DNA of 64,000 nt from Streptomyces malachitofuscus (GCF_014650055.1 NZ_BMUF01000012.1:238282-302281); one strand, 5' to 3'; shown: positions 7,987-19,314, counted from the first letter of the stretch. Notes: generated by a model not told the origin, from the letters alone. Translations and numbers: made by a program.

Positions 7987-8033
7987 GGCGAGGACGCTAG
8001 GCGGCCAACGCGAGGGCACGCAACGGGTTTTCC
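7987..8033 (-). promoter_or_regulatory. lrm promoter, WblC/WhiB7-like architecture
   Basis: On the minus strand, TTGCGT (8018-8023) is followed after exactly 18 bp by TAGCGT (7994-7999), then 7 nt, then the leader-ORF GTG. An AAAA tract (8028-8031) lies 4 bp upstream of the -35. Actinobacterial antibiotic-response promoters controlled by WhiB7/WblC carry such an AT-rich patch just upstream of the -35. Regulation by WblC is therefore inferred, not shown. Confidence 0.65.
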
Positions 8034-8042
8034 GGGCGGCGC

Positions 8043-9323
8043 TCAGCGCTGGTAGCGGGCCAGCACCAGATTGCCGTCCTCCTCCAGCCGCTCGCGCAGC
8101 TCGTCGAGGCCGATCGCCCCGCTGTAGTACTCCTGGAGCGCCGGCGTGGCCACCTTGTCCTTCCACTCGGGGTAGCCCCGCACGGTCTGTGCGGGGGCCG
8201 GGCGCAGATGGGCGGCGAGCGCGGTGCCGGTGGCCCAGCCGTGTTCTTCGGTGTGCAGGGCGGGGTCGGCCAGGGCCCGGCTGCCGGTGGGCAGCATCCA
8301 GTCGCCGAGGGCGAGACGGACCATGTTCCGCGGCCGGAGCAGGAAGTCGAGGAAGGCGACGGCCTCCTTCTTGTGCGGGCAGTCCTCGGCGACGGACAGC
8401 GTCTGCGGGCTGACGCCCTGGGTGAGTCCGCCGGCTCCGGCCGGGGCGGGCAGCACCTGCCAGTCGAAGCCGTCCGGCGCCTGCCGGGCGATCTGCTGGC
8501 GGTAGGAGAACCCGAGCGGCACCATCGCGTACTTGCCGGCGAAGAAGCCGGGCAGGGTGTCGGAGCCGCCGCTGCCGAGCGTGGTGGGCGAGGCGCTGCG
8601 GTCGGTGGTCACCTGCTCGTGAACGGTGCGCGGGACGACCTCGTCGCCCTCCTCGAACCGCACGGTCACCTTGCCGTCGGCGCCCCGGTGGAACAGCCGG
8701 CCGCCCGCGGAGAGGGAGAGGTTGAGGGTGGCGGACACGGGCTCCTTGAGCGGCCAGGCGACACCGTACTTCCCCCCGCCCGACAGCTCCTTCGTCACCT
8801 GCCGGAACTCCGTCCAGCTCCAGGGGTCCGCGGGCGTCGGGACGCGGACGCCGGACTCCTTCAGCCAGGCGGCGTTGGCGATGAGGACGCGCGGTTCCTG
8901 GAGGAAGGGCACCCCGTAGATGCCGTCCCCGAAGGTGACGGTCTGCCAGCCGCGCGGCGGGATGTCGGACTTCAGCCGCTCGGGCAGCAGCTCCGTCAGA
9001 TCGGCCAGATAGCCGCCGTACGCGAAGTCGGCGAGGTCGTCGGAGGCGTCGTGGACGATGTCGGGCGCCTCGCCGCCCTCGAAGGAGGTGAGCAGCTGGT
9101 CGTGGACGCTGTCCCAGCTGCCCTGGACGTACTCCACCCGGACGTCCGGGTGGGCGGCGTTCCACTCCTCGACCAGGTCCCTGGTGGCCTCGACCGACTC
9201 CTCCTGCCAGGCCAGCGACAGAAAGCGCAGGGTGATCCGTCCGTCGTCGCGGGTGCCGCCGGAGGAGCAGCCCGCGAGGAGCAGAACGACGGCGAGGGCC
9301 GTCACAAGAGTTCTGGTGCGCAT
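8043..9323 (-). CDS. carbohydrate ABC transporter solute-binding lipoprotein
   Basis: A 426-aa extracellular solute-binding protein, family 1. The signal peptide ends in the lipobox LLAGCSS (about residues 16-22), so the mature protein is a lipoprotein anchored outside the membrane. The body (TLRFLSLAWQEESVEATRDL, then DIVHDASDDLADF, then GVPFLQEPRVLIANAAWLKESG) is typical of the sugar-binding CUT1 group. It is the last gene of a three-gene operon. Its ATG overlaps the stop of the second permease by one base (ATGA). No ATPase is encoded nearby; Streptomyces CUT1 importers usually share the MsiK ATPase. The sugar is unknown. Confidence 0.92.
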   Translation of the reverse strand: MRTRTLVTALAVVLLLAGCSSGGTRDDGRITLRFLSLAWQEESVEATRDLVEEWNAAHPDVRVEYVQGSWDSVHDQLLTSFEGGEAPDIVHDASDDLADFAYGGYLADLTELLPERLKSDIPPRGWQTVTFGDGIYGVPFLQEPRVLIANAAWLKESGVRVPTPADPWSWTEFRQVTKELSGGGKYGVAWPLKEPVSATLNLSLSAGGRLFHRGADGKVTVRFEEGDEVVPRTVHEQVTTDRSASPTTLGSGGSDTLPGFFAGKYAMVPLGFSYRQQIARQAPDGFDWQVLPAPAGAGGLTQGVSPQTLSVAEDCPHKKEAVAFLDFLLRPRNMVRLALGDWMLPTGSRALADPALHTEEHGWATGTALAAHLRPAPAQTVRGYPEWKDKVATPALQEYYSGAIGLDELRERLEEDGNLVLARYQR

Positions 9324-10156
9324 CAGCTCTTCACCGCCCCGGCGAGCATGCCGCCCGTGATCCGCCGCTGGATGATCGCGAAGACGACCAGGGAGGGCAG
9401 CGTCGCGAGGAACGCGGCGGCCGCCAGCGGGCCGAGGTCGGCGACTCCCTCGGCGCCGATGAAATGGGTGAGGATCACCGGCAGGGTCTGCTTCTCGGGA
9501 GTCTTGAGCAGGACGAGGGCGAAGAAGAACTCGTTCCACGCGGTGATGAAGGCGAACAGCGCGGTGGCGACGATGCCCGGCGCGAGGAGCGGCGCGGTCA
9601 CCGACACCAGGGTCCGCAGCCGCCCGGCCCCGTCGACGGCCGCCGCCTCCTCCAGCTCGGCCGGCACGGCACGGACGTAGCCGGTGAGCATCCACAGCGC
9701 GAAGGGCAGCGCCCAGACCACGTAGACCAGCACCAGACCGGGCACGGAGTCGATCAGCCGGAGATTCTTCAGCACCAGGAACAGCGGGATGATCAGCAGC
9801 ACGAACGGGAACGCCTGGCTGACCACCACCCAGCCCGTCGCGGCCCGGGCGAGCGCGGTGCGGTGACGGGCCATCACATACGCCATCGGGGTGGCGATGA
9901 CGACGGAGACGACGGCCGCGGCGAGCGCCGCGAGCAGGGAGTTGAGGGCGGCCCGCAGCAGGGGCTGTTCGTCGAAGGCCTGGCGGAAGTTGTCGAGGGT
10001 GGGGTCGCGCGGGATCCAGGTCGGGTGGAGCGCGGCCAGCTCGGCCGGAGGCTTGAACGCGGTCGAGACCAGCCAGAGGAACGGGAAGGCGAGGAAGGCG
10101 AGATACGCGAGCAGCGCGGCGTACTGGCCGACGCGGGCACTGGTGGAGGTCCTCAC
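9323..10156 (-). CDS. carbohydrate ABC transporter permease (MalG/CUT1 type)
   Basis: A 277-aa integral membrane permease with six predicted helices. The EAA motif ELEEAAAVDGAGRLRTLVSVTAPLLAPG (about 165-195) is the ATPase-binding loop. It is the second permease of a CUT1 sugar importer and forms the translocation channel with the MalF-like partner upstream. The start is a GTG that overlaps the upstream stop by 4 nt (GTGA), and its own stop overlaps the binding-protein ATG, so the three genes are translationally coupled. Confidence 0.93.
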   Translation of the reverse strand: MRTSTSARVGQYAALLAYLAFLAFPFLWLVSTAFKPPAELAALHPTWIPRDPTLDNFRQAFDEQPLLRAALNSLLAALAAAVVSVVIATPMAYVMARHRTALARAATGWVVVSQAFPFVLLIIPLFLVLKNLRLIDSVPGLVLVYVVWALPFALWMLTGYVRAVPAELEEAAAVDGAGRLRTLVSVTAPLLAPGIVATALFAFITAWNEFFFALVLLKTPEKQTLPVILTHFIGAEGVADLGPLAAAAFLATLPSLVVFAIIQRRITGGMLAGAVKS

Positions 10157-11091
10157 GCCCTGTCACCTCCCCGGAGCCGGCCGGCGAGGAAGACGGCCAG
10201 CGCGATCGAGATCGCGGCGACCATGACACAGCCCATGGCCGCCGCGTAGCCGAACTGTCCGTAGCGGAAGGCCTCTTCGTAGGCGAAGAGCATGGGCAGC
10301 CGGGTGCGTCCGCCGGGGCCGCCGTTGGTCAGCACATAGACCAGGGCGAAGGAGTTGAAGTTCCAGATCAGGTTGAGCGCCGTGATGGCGAGGGCGACGG
10401 GGCGGATGGCGGGCCAGGTGACCGTGCGGAAGCGGCGCCAGGCTCCGGCGCCGTCCACGGCCGCCGCCTCGTGCAGCTCGCGCGGGGTGTTCTGCAGCCC
10501 GGCGAGCAGCGCGACCGTGGTCTGCGGCATGCCGGCCCACACGCCGACGACGATCACCGCGGGCAGGGCGGTGGCGAGCCCGCTGAGCCAGTCCCGGCCG
10601 CCGCCCAGGCCGAGGTCGCGGAGCGTCTCGTTGAGGAGGCCGGCGTCCGGGTTGTAGACGATCCGCCACATGATGCCGACGACCACCTCGGGCATCGCCC
10701 AGGGGACGATCGCCAGGGCGCGGGCGAGCCAGCGCAGCTTCAGGTCCTGGTGGAGCAGCAGCGCGAGACCCAGCGCCAGCAGGAACTGCGGCACCGTCAC
10801 CCCGACCGCCCAGACCAGCCCGATCCGGAACGACTCCCAGAACAGCGTGTCGTGCAGCAGATCCTGGAAGTTGAGGGTGCCGATCCACCGGGTCGGTCCG
10901 GTACGCCCCGACTGGGCGTCGGTGAAGGCCAGCAGGATGCCGTAGAGCAGCGGTCCGACGCTCAGGACGAGGATCGGGATCAGCGCGGGCAGCACCAGGA
11001 ACCACGGGCCGTGGCCCAGGGCGCGCCCCGGTGCGGTGCCCGGGCCGGGCGCGCGGGGCGCGGATCTCCTCGCCTCGGTCACCGACGTCAC
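10153..11091 (-). CDS. carbohydrate ABC transporter permease (MalF/CUT1 type)
   Basis: A 312-aa membrane permease and the first gene of the sugar-import operon. After a cytoplasmic N-terminus of about 30 residues come six helices. The EAA loop is ELHEAAAVDGAGAWRRFRTVTWPAIRP (about 205-232). The start is a GTG at 11091, followed immediately by TSVTEARR. It is divergent from the APH-family gene, with about 160 bp between them for both promoters. No LacI-type regulator lies next to the operon, so its inducer cannot be guessed. Confidence 0.92.
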   Translation of the reverse strand: MTSVTEARRSAPRAPGPGTAPGRALGHGPWFLVLPALIPILVLSVGPLLYGILLAFTDAQSGRTGPTRWIGTLNFQDLLHDTLFWESFRIGLVWAVGVTVPQFLLALGLALLLHQDLKLRWLARALAIVPWAMPEVVVGIMWRIVYNPDAGLLNETLRDLGLGGGRDWLSGLATALPAVIVVGVWAGMPQTTVALLAGLQNTPRELHEAAAVDGAGAWRRFRTVTWPAIRPVALAITALNLIWNFNSFALVYVLTNGGPGGRTRLPMLFAYEEAFRYGQFGYAAAMGCVMVAAISIALAVFLAGRLRGGDRA

Positions 11092-11253
11092 GGAATCAGC
11101 CCCTTTGCACGGCGCGGGTGGGCCCGGTCATGGTCGTTAAGGGGGTCTGCCTCGTCAAGGCACCGCGCACACCGGCCGACCTGTGCGAATGCGACACTGG
11201 CCGGCGGATGGCCGGATTGCGGCGGCCGGAGGCGGACGGACCTGGAGGGACGG

Positions 11254-12117
11254 ATGGATGAGGCACGGGCGCGGGACGTCCTGGCGGCGGCGGGAGTGCT
11301 GCCCGGCGCGGCAGGGGACGCGCGGCTGCTCGCCCTCGGCGAGAACGCGGTGTTCGCCGCCGGTGACCTGGCCGTCAAGGTGGGCCGCGACGCCGAGCTG
11401 ATGGACCGGGCCCGCCGGGAGCTGGCCATCGCGGGATGGCTGGCGTCGGAGGGCGTGCCGGCGGTGCGGGCGGCCGAACCCGAGGCACTGCTGGTCGAGG
11501 GGCACCCGGTGACCGTGTGGCACCGGCTGCCGGAGGCGGTGCGGCCCGCAGGACCACGGGATCTGGCCGAACTGCTGTGGCTGGTCCACGCACTGCCCGC
11601 TCCTCCCTTCCCTCTGCCGCCCCGCGAGCTGCTGGGCGGGGTGGAACGCTGGCTGCGGCTCGCGGGCGACGCGATCGACCCGGCGGACGCGGCGTATCTG
11701 CGCGAGCGGCGCGACGGTTTCGCGACGGCCGCCGCACAGCTGACGCCCCGGCTGCGACCGGGGCCCATCCACGGCGACGCGCTGCCCCGCAACGTGCACA
11801 TCGGGCCGGAGGGGCCGGTCCTGATCGACCTGGAGACCTTCTCGGCCGATCTGCGCGAGCACGACCTGGTGGTGATGGCCCTCTCCCACGACCGCTACGG
11901 ACTCCCGGACGAGGCCTACGCGTCCTTCACCGCCACCTACGGCTGGGACGTGCGCGACTGGGAGGGCTGCTCGGTGCTGCGCGGCGCGCGGGAGACCGCC
12001 AGCTGCGCCTGGGTCGCCCAGCACGCGCCGGGCAACCCCAAGGCGCTGGCCGAGTTCGACCGCCGGGTGGCGTCGCTGCGGGACGGGGACGACAGCGTGC
12101 GCTGGTATCCCTTCTGA
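11254..12117 (+). CDS. aminoglycoside phosphotransferase (APH)-family kinase
   Basis: A 287-aa protein with the APH/choline-kinase fold. The nucleotide-binding lobe includes LAVKVGRD (about 45-52). The catalytic loop GPIHGDALPRNVHI (about 171-184) has the full H-G-D...N set, and the metal-binding Asp follows in VLIDLE. All catalytic residues are present, so it is likely an active small-molecule kinase, but the substrate (aminoglycoside, sugar, choline or other) is unknown. The start is the ATG at 11254, with GGAGGGA 7-8 nt upstream. It converges with the exonuclease gene downstream. Confidence 0.86.
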   Translation: MDEARARDVLAAAGVLPGAAGDARLLALGENAVFAAGDLAVKVGRDAELMDRARRELAIAGWLASEGVPAVRAAEPEALLVEGHPVTVWHRLPEAVRPAGPRDLAELLWLVHALPAPPFPLPPRELLGGVERWLRLAGDAIDPADAAYLRERRDGFATAAAQLTPRLRPGPIHGDALPRNVHIGPEGPVLIDLETFSADLREHDLVVMALSHDRYGLPDEAYASFTATYGWDVRDWEGCSVLRGARETASCAWVAQHAPGNPKALAEFDRRVASLRDGDDSVRWYPF

Positions 12118-12152
12118 CCTGCCATCCCGTCCGGTCCCGGGCGCCCGGCGGG

Positions 12153-12893
12153 TCAGACCGGCTCGCCCGCCGGCTCCCGCAGCGGCCAGGTGCCGTCGAT
12201 CACCGCGCCGGCGTCGCCCTTGCGGCGCAGAAAGTTTTGGAAGTCCGCCGCCCACTCGGCGTACCACTCGATCTGACGGCGGTGCAGTTCCGCCGGGCCG
12301 AGGGCCGCGACCTTGGGGTGGCGGACGGCTATCGCGCAGGCCAGCCGGGCCGCGGCGAGTGCGTCGGCGGTCGCGTCGTGCGCCGAGTCGAGGATCACGC
12401 CGTACTCCGCGCAGACCGCTTCGAGGTTGCGCTTGCCGCGCCGGTAGCGGTCGACGGAACGGTCGATGGTGTACGGGTCGATGACGGGGGCGGGGTCGAT
12501 GCCGCCCAGGCGGTCGCGCAGGGACGGCAGTCCGTACCGCCGCAGTTCGGCGGCGAGCAGGCTCAGATCGAAGGCCGCGTTGTAGGCGACGACCGGTACG
12601 CCCGTCTTCCAGTAGGCGGTGAGGACCCCGGCGATGCCGTCGGCGACCTGGTCGGCGGGACGGCCCTCGGCGGCCGCCCGCTCGCTGCTGATGCCGTGCA
12701 CGGCCACCGCCTCCGCGGGGATCGGCACGCCCGGGTCGGCCAGCCACTCGCGGCGCCCCATCGGCTCCCCCGCCCTGACCTCGATCACGGCGCCCGTCAC
12801 GATCCGTGCCTCGCGCGGATCCGTGCCCGTCGTCTCCAGGTCGAAGCCGATCAGCAGCTCCCGGTGCCAGCCCATGGGCTGCCCCCCCTTCAT
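12153..12893 (-). CDS. DEDDh 3'-5' exonuclease, DNA polymerase III epsilon-like
   Basis: A 246-aa exonuclease of the RNase T/DnaQ superfamily. Exo I is FDLETTGTDP (Asp18, Glu20). Exo II is in the middle, with YNAAFDLSLLA. Exo III has H-D-A-T-A-D (about 195-200), which is the DEDDh form. It is cytoplasmic and stand-alone, not fused to GIY-YIG or polymerase domains. It probably acts in DNA repair or nucleic-acid turnover rather than as the replicative proofreader. The start is the ATG at 12893; a second ATG six codons later is also possible. Confidence 0.88.
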   Translation of the reverse strand: MKGGQPMGWHRELLIGFDLETTGTDPREARIVTGAVIEVRAGEPMGRREWLADPGVPIPAEAVAVHGISSERAAAEGRPADQVADGIAGVLTAYWKTGVPVVAYNAAFDLSLLAAELRRYGLPSLRDRLGGIDPAPVIDPYTIDRSVDRYRRGKRNLEAVCAEYGVILDSAHDATADALAAARLACAIAVRHPKVAALGPAELHRRQIEWYAEWAADFQNFLRRKGDAGAVIDGTWPLREPAGEPV

Positions 12894-12997
12894 CTGTGGT
12901 GCGTTCCCCCAGTGGTCCCCACCTTCGCACGCACCACTGACAATCAGAGGATCGCCTTCCGCTTACTGCCGGAACGGCGGGCGCCGGAAACGGGCGT

Positions 12998-14239
12998 TCA
13001 CGACACCGGCCGCGAATCCGCCCACATCAGCTCGAACTCCTCGCGGTAAGTGGGGAACAGCCCGCCTTCCTCGACTTCGCCGGGCTTGACCACTTTGGTG
13101 CCGTTGCGCAGGACCAGCACGGGCGCCTCCATCCCGCGGGCGCGCCGCAGATGGTTCTGCACGACCGCGATGCCGTCCGACCCGTCGCCGTCCACGAGAT
13201 AGGCGGTGCAGCGGGGCGTCTCGTCGTAGACCTGGATCTCGAAGGCACCCGGGTCGCGCAGCCGGGAGCGGACGCGGCGCATGTGCAGGATGTTCATCTC
13301 GACGGCGCGTCCCAGCTCGCCCCGCTTGATGCCGAGCTCGCGCTCACGCCGCTTGACCGCGCTGGACGCGGGGTTGAGGAACAGCAGCCGCACCCGGCAG
13401 CCGGACTCGGCCAGCCGCACCAGACGGCGCCCGGAGAAGTTCTGCACCAGCAGGTTGAGCCCGATGCCGATGGCGTCGAGCCGGCGGGCTCCGCCGAAGA
13501 TGTCCTCGGCCGGGAACGTGCGCAGCAGCCGCACCCGGTCCGGGTGGACGGCGACGACGTCGGCGTACCGGTCGCCGACCAGGTCCTCGACCGCGTCGAC
13601 CGGCAGCCGCCGCGCGGACGGCACGTCGCCGCCGGCGCCGAGCATCTCCAGCAGCCGCGCGGAGGCCCGCTCGGCCTGGGCGAGGACCGACTCCGACAGG
13701 GCGCGATTGCGGGAGACGACGTTCCGGGTGACCTCCAGCTCGTCCAGGGCGAGCTCGACGTCCCGGCGGTCGTCGAAGTACGGCTCGAAGCAGGGCCAGT
13801 GCTGGACCATCAGCTCGCGCAGCTGCGGCAGGGTGAGGAAGGACAGCACGTTGTCGTCGGCCGGATCGAGCAGATAGCCCTTGCGGCGGCTGACCTCGCG
13901 GACCGCGACCGCGCGCTGCACCCACTCCTGTCCGGCCGGTCCGGCGGCGGCGACCACCCAGTCGTCCCCGTGCACGGGCTCGTACACGGGCCGCAGCACG
14001 GCCGCCACGACCGCGCGGAGCCGCTGTTCCACCAGGTTCAGCCAGATGTAGGCGCGGCCGGCCCGCTGGGCGCGGGTGCGCACCTCGCGCCAGGCGTCGG
14101 CGCCCCAGTCCAGCTCCGGCCCGATCGAGCCCGCGTCCATCGGCCGTGCCAGGGACACCGCACCGGGCGGGACGTCCGTGGAACTGCTCCCCTCGTGACC
14201 CTCGTCACCAGGGGGCAGTTCCAGCCCTCCCGAGCCCAC
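12998..14239 (-). CDS. SAV2148-family HEPN domain protein
   Basis: A 413-aa actinobacterial protein recognised as the SAV2148 HEPN family. The N-terminal part after the acidic leader (ELDWGADAWREVRTR...AYIWLNLVEQRLRAVV) is helical. HEPN proteins are often RNases or RNA-binding proteins of toxin and stress systems, but this family is uncharacterised. The C-terminal half has a PLD-like/NTF-type pattern: RRLVRLAESGCRVRLLFLNP, then ILHMRRVRSRL. I chose GTG at 14239 (VGSGGLELPPGDEG). The open frame runs on to 14281 from a TTG, but those residues look unconserved. No antitoxin gene is adjacent. Confidence 0.78.
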   Translation of the reverse strand: MGSGGLELPPGDEGHEGSSSTDVPPGAVSLARPMDAGSIGPELDWGADAWREVRTRAQRAGRAYIWLNLVEQRLRAVVAAVLRPVYEPVHGDDWVVAAAGPAGQEWVQRAVAVREVSRRKGYLLDPADDNVLSFLTLPQLRELMVQHWPCFEPYFDDRRDVELALDELEVTRNVVSRNRALSESVLAQAERASARLLEMLGAGGDVPSARRLPVDAVEDLVGDRYADVVAVHPDRVRLLRTFPAEDIFGGARRLDAIGIGLNLLVQNFSGRRLVRLAESGCRVRLLFLNPASSAVKRRERELGIKRGELGRAVEMNILHMRRVRSRLRDPGAFEIQVYDETPRCTAYLVDGDGSDGIAVVQNHLRRARGMEAPVLVLRNGTKVVKPGEVEEGGLFPTYREEFELMWADSRPVS

Positions 14240-14539
14240 CCGCGCACCGCCTTCCGCTCCCCCGAGCACTCCCCGTCCCAACGATCAAGGAGAGTACTCC
14301 GCAAGCGGCACACGGTGCAGCCCGATGGACAGGGTCGTTTCTCAACTTCCCCGTGCCGTGCGACCGTTCCGTCCGAACGGGTACCGGGAGTGAGCGGTTT
14401 CATACCGGGAGCGGCGGGTGCGCGGGTCGTGTGCGGAGGGGGCATGGGTAGAAGGTGGTTCCCGCCCTTTCGGGGAGACACGGGAACACTCGGAGCCAAG
14501 GCGCCCCACCGGCGCCGTACACCTGAAAGAGTCGTATCC
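14240..14539. other. intergenic region between divergent SAV2148-type gene and glgX
   Basis: About 300 bp with no recognisable gene. It must contain both divergent promoters. A GAAAGAG ribosome-binding site at about 14525 serves glgX. I see no clear operator or hairpin here. Confidence 0.5.
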
Positions 14540-16678
<2,139 letters not shown>

Positions 16679-16702
16679 GCGGGCGCGGACCCCTTGGGTT
16701 CC

Positions 16703-16887
16703 TCGCCCCCGCCGCCCCTTCCCTTCCCGTCCCGTCCCTGGGGGCTGCGCCCCCAGACCCCCACTTTCGGCCCTTCGGGCCTCGTCCTCAAACGCCGGAC
16801 GGGCTGGAATTTCAGCCCCTCCGGCGTTTGAGGAGCGGGGGTTCGGGGGCAGCGCCCCCAGGGGACGGGAAGGGGCGGCGGGGGCGA
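16703..16887. repeat. dispersed palindromic repeat, family A, copy 1 (most complete)
   Basis: A 185-bp element with inverted ends of about 26 bp (left end starts at 16703, right end finishes at 16887). The left end has a short extra TTCCC-type insertion. Inside are the hairpin GGGGGCTGCGCCCCC, the dyad GGCCCTTCGGGCC, and two facing copies of an AACGCCGGACGGGCTG-like stretch. Related sequence occurs at about 51536, 55708 and 63609. It is non-coding and at the 3' end of glgX, so it may also end transcription. Confidence 0.8.
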
Positions 16888-16959
16888 AAAACATGCCACC
16901 CACGCCCCGAACGGAGGAGTGATGGCACGAGACGCGGCCACGCGGGTACGTAGGTTCCC

Positions 16960-19314
16960 ATGACCCCTGAGCGACCTGACCCGGCGGTGCCCACGGCCAC
17001 GTACCGGCTGCAGCTGCAGCCCGGCTTCCCGTTCCAGGCGGCGGCGGACGCCGTGCCGTACGTGGCCTCGCTCGGCGTGTCCCATCTGCATCTGTCACCC
17101 GTCCTGGAGGCCGTCCCCGGCTCGCTGCACGGCTACGACGTGGTGGACCACGCGCGCGTGCGCGAGGAACTCGGCGGTGAGGAGGGGCTGCGGGCGCTGG
17201 CGCGCACCGCGCGGGAGCACGGGCTCGGGCTGGTGGTGGACATCGTCCCCAACCACATGGCGATGGTCCCGCGGCACAACCGCGCCCTGTGGGAGGTGCT
17301 GCGCGACGGCCCGTCCTCGCCCTGCGCGCGGTGGTTCGACATCGACTGGGAGGCGCAGGGCGGGCAGGTGCTGCTGCCGGTGCTCGGCGGGCCGCTGGGC
17401 AGCGAGGCCGGGCACCTGAAGACGGACGGCGACGTGCTGCGCTACTACGACCACGTGTTCCCGCTGCGCGAGGGCACCGCGGGGCTGCCGCTGCCCCAGC
17501 TGCTGGACGCGCAGTGGTACCGGCCCGTGTGGTGGCGCCTGGCCCGGACCGAACTCAACTACCGGCGGTTCTTCAGCATCTCCGAGCTGATCGGGGTGCG
17601 GGTGGAGGACCCGGAGGTGTTCGAGGCGACCCACGCCAAGACCCTGGAGCTGCTCCGGGAGGGCGTGATCGACGGGCTGCGCGTCGACCACCCCGACGGG
17701 CTCGCCGACCCCGACGGCTATCTGCGGCGGCTGCACGAGGCCACGGGCGGCCGGTGGACGGTCGTGGAGAAGATCCTCGCCGACGGCGAGACGCTGCCCG
17801 CCTCCTGGCCCGTCGCGGGCACCACCGGCTACGACGCCCTCCGGCACGTGGACGGCCTGTTCACCGACCCGGCAGGGTTCGGGGAGCTGCTCGGCCAGTA
17901 CCGGCGGTTCGCGGCCCCGCAGACGGACCGGGGCGGCGACTGGGACGCCACGGTGCGGCGCGCCGCGTACAAAGTGCTCACGCACGAGCTGGCCGCCGAG
18001 GTGGACCGGCTGGTCCGGCTCACGAGCCGGCTGTGCGCGACCTCGCCGGAGACCGCGCTGCGCGACCGCGCGCCCTGGGCGCTGCGCACCGCGCTCCAGG
18101 AGCTGCTGGTCCGGCTGGAGGTCTACCGCCCCTACTCCTCCGTCGACGCCGCCGGTGTGGTGACCGAGGAGGCCGCCGCCGAGGCCCGGCTCGCCTTCGC
18201 CGTCCCGGAGGAGGCCGGGGCGGTGGATGTCGTACGGGATCTGGTGCTCGGACGGTACGGGGACGGGCCGGCGCACGTGGAGTTCCGTACGCGGTTCGCG
18301 CAGACGGCGTCGGCTCTGCGGGCCAAGTCCGTCGAGGACACCGCGTTCTACCGGTATGTGCCGCTGCTGTCGGCGACGGAGGTGGGTGGCGACCCCGGCC
18401 GTCCGGCGGTGTCGCCCGAGCGGTTCCACGCGTACTGCGCGCGCGTGCAGCGCGACTGGCCTGCCACCGGGACGGTGCTGTCCACGCACGACGCCAAGCG
18501 CAGCGCCGACGTGCGGGCGGCACTGCACGTGCTCACCGAGTGCCCGGAGCGCTGGGCGGACGTCCTCGCGGAGGTGACACGCGCGGGTGAGGGCGTCCCC
18601 GACGCGCAGCTGGCGTGGGCGGTTTGGCAGACGGTGTTCGGGCTGGGGCCGGCCGAGGAGGAGCGGGTCCGGGGGGCGCTGCTGAAGCATGCGCGCGAGG
18701 CGGGCCTGTACACCAGCTGGACGGAGCAGGAGCCTGCGTACGAGGAGGCGGTGGCGCGGTTCGTGGCGGCGGGTCCGTGCGGGGTGCCGGGCGAGCGGGT
18801 GGCGGCGTTCCGCGCCTCGCTGGAGCCGCACGTCCGGGCGAACGCGCTGGGCGCGGCTCTCGTCCATCTGACGATGCCCGGGGTGCCCGATCTCTACCAG
18901 GGTACGGAGCACGAGTACCGGGCGCTGGTCGACCCGGACAACCGGCGGACCGTGCGGTTCGAGGACGACGGGAGCGACAAGGAGGCGGTGACGCGGGCGG
19001 CGCTGCGGCTGCGGGCGCGGCGGCCGGACGTCTTCGGTGACACGGCGTCGTACGAGCCGCTGCCGGCCGAGGGGCCCGCGGCGGCGCACTGCACGGCGTT
19101 CGTCCGCTCCGGCGAGGTGCTCACCGCCGTGACCCGGTTGTCGCTGCGGCTGGCGGAGGAGGGCGGCTGGCGCGACACACGGCTGTCGCTGCCGGCGGGG
19201 CGGTGGGTGGATGTGCTGGAGCCGGGGCCGGAGAGGGAATTCGAGGGGCACGCGGGCCTGGCGGAACTGTTCGGTCGGTTGCCGGTGGCGCTGCTGGAGC
19301 GGATCGCGGACTGA
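16960..19314 (+). CDS. treY: maltooligosyl trehalose synthase
   Basis: A 784-aa GH13 enzyme that converts the reducing end of a maltodextrin into an alpha,alpha-1,1 (trehalose) linkage. The start VPTATYRLQLQPGFPFQAA is diagnostic. The nucleophile Asp is in GLRVDHPDGLADP, the acid/base Glu in WTVVEKIL, and the third acid in LSTHDAKRSADVRAAL. It is a soluble cytoplasmic protein of normal family length. It acts between GlgX (upstream) and TreZ (4.5 kb downstream) in the TreYZ pathway; the treYZ pair is split here by carboxypeptidase and inhibitor genes. The ATG at 16960 is preceded only by a weak ribosome-binding site. Confidence 0.96.
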   Translation: MTPERPDPAVPTATYRLQLQPGFPFQAAADAVPYVASLGVSHLHLSPVLEAVPGSLHGYDVVDHARVREELGGEEGLRALARTAREHGLGLVVDIVPNHMAMVPRHNRALWEVLRDGPSSPCARWFDIDWEAQGGQVLLPVLGGPLGSEAGHLKTDGDVLRYYDHVFPLREGTAGLPLPQLLDAQWYRPVWWRLARTELNYRRFFSISELIGVRVEDPEVFEATHAKTLELLREGVIDGLRVDHPDGLADPDGYLRRLHEATGGRWTVVEKILADGETLPASWPVAGTTGYDALRHVDGLFTDPAGFGELLGQYRRFAAPQTDRGGDWDATVRRAAYKVLTHELAAEVDRLVRLTSRLCATSPETALRDRAPWALRTALQELLVRLEVYRPYSSVDAAGVVTEEAAAEARLAFAVPEEAGAVDVVRDLVLGRYGDGPAHVEFRTRFAQTASALRAKSVEDTAFYRYVPLLSATEVGGDPGRPAVSPERFHAYCARVQRDWPATGTVLSTHDAKRSADVRAALHVLTECPERWADVLAEVTRAGEGVPDAQLAWAVWQTVFGLGPAEEERVRGALLKHAREAGLYTSWTEQEPAYEEAVARFVAAGPCGVPGERVAAFRASLEPHVRANALGAALVHLTMPGVPDLYQGTEHEYRALVDPDNRRTVRFEDDGSDKEAVTRAALRLRARRPDVFGDTASYEPLPAEGPAAAHCTAFVRSGEVLTAVTRLSLRLAEEGGWRDTRLSLPAGRWVDVLEPGPEREFEGHAGLAELFGRLPVALLERIAD

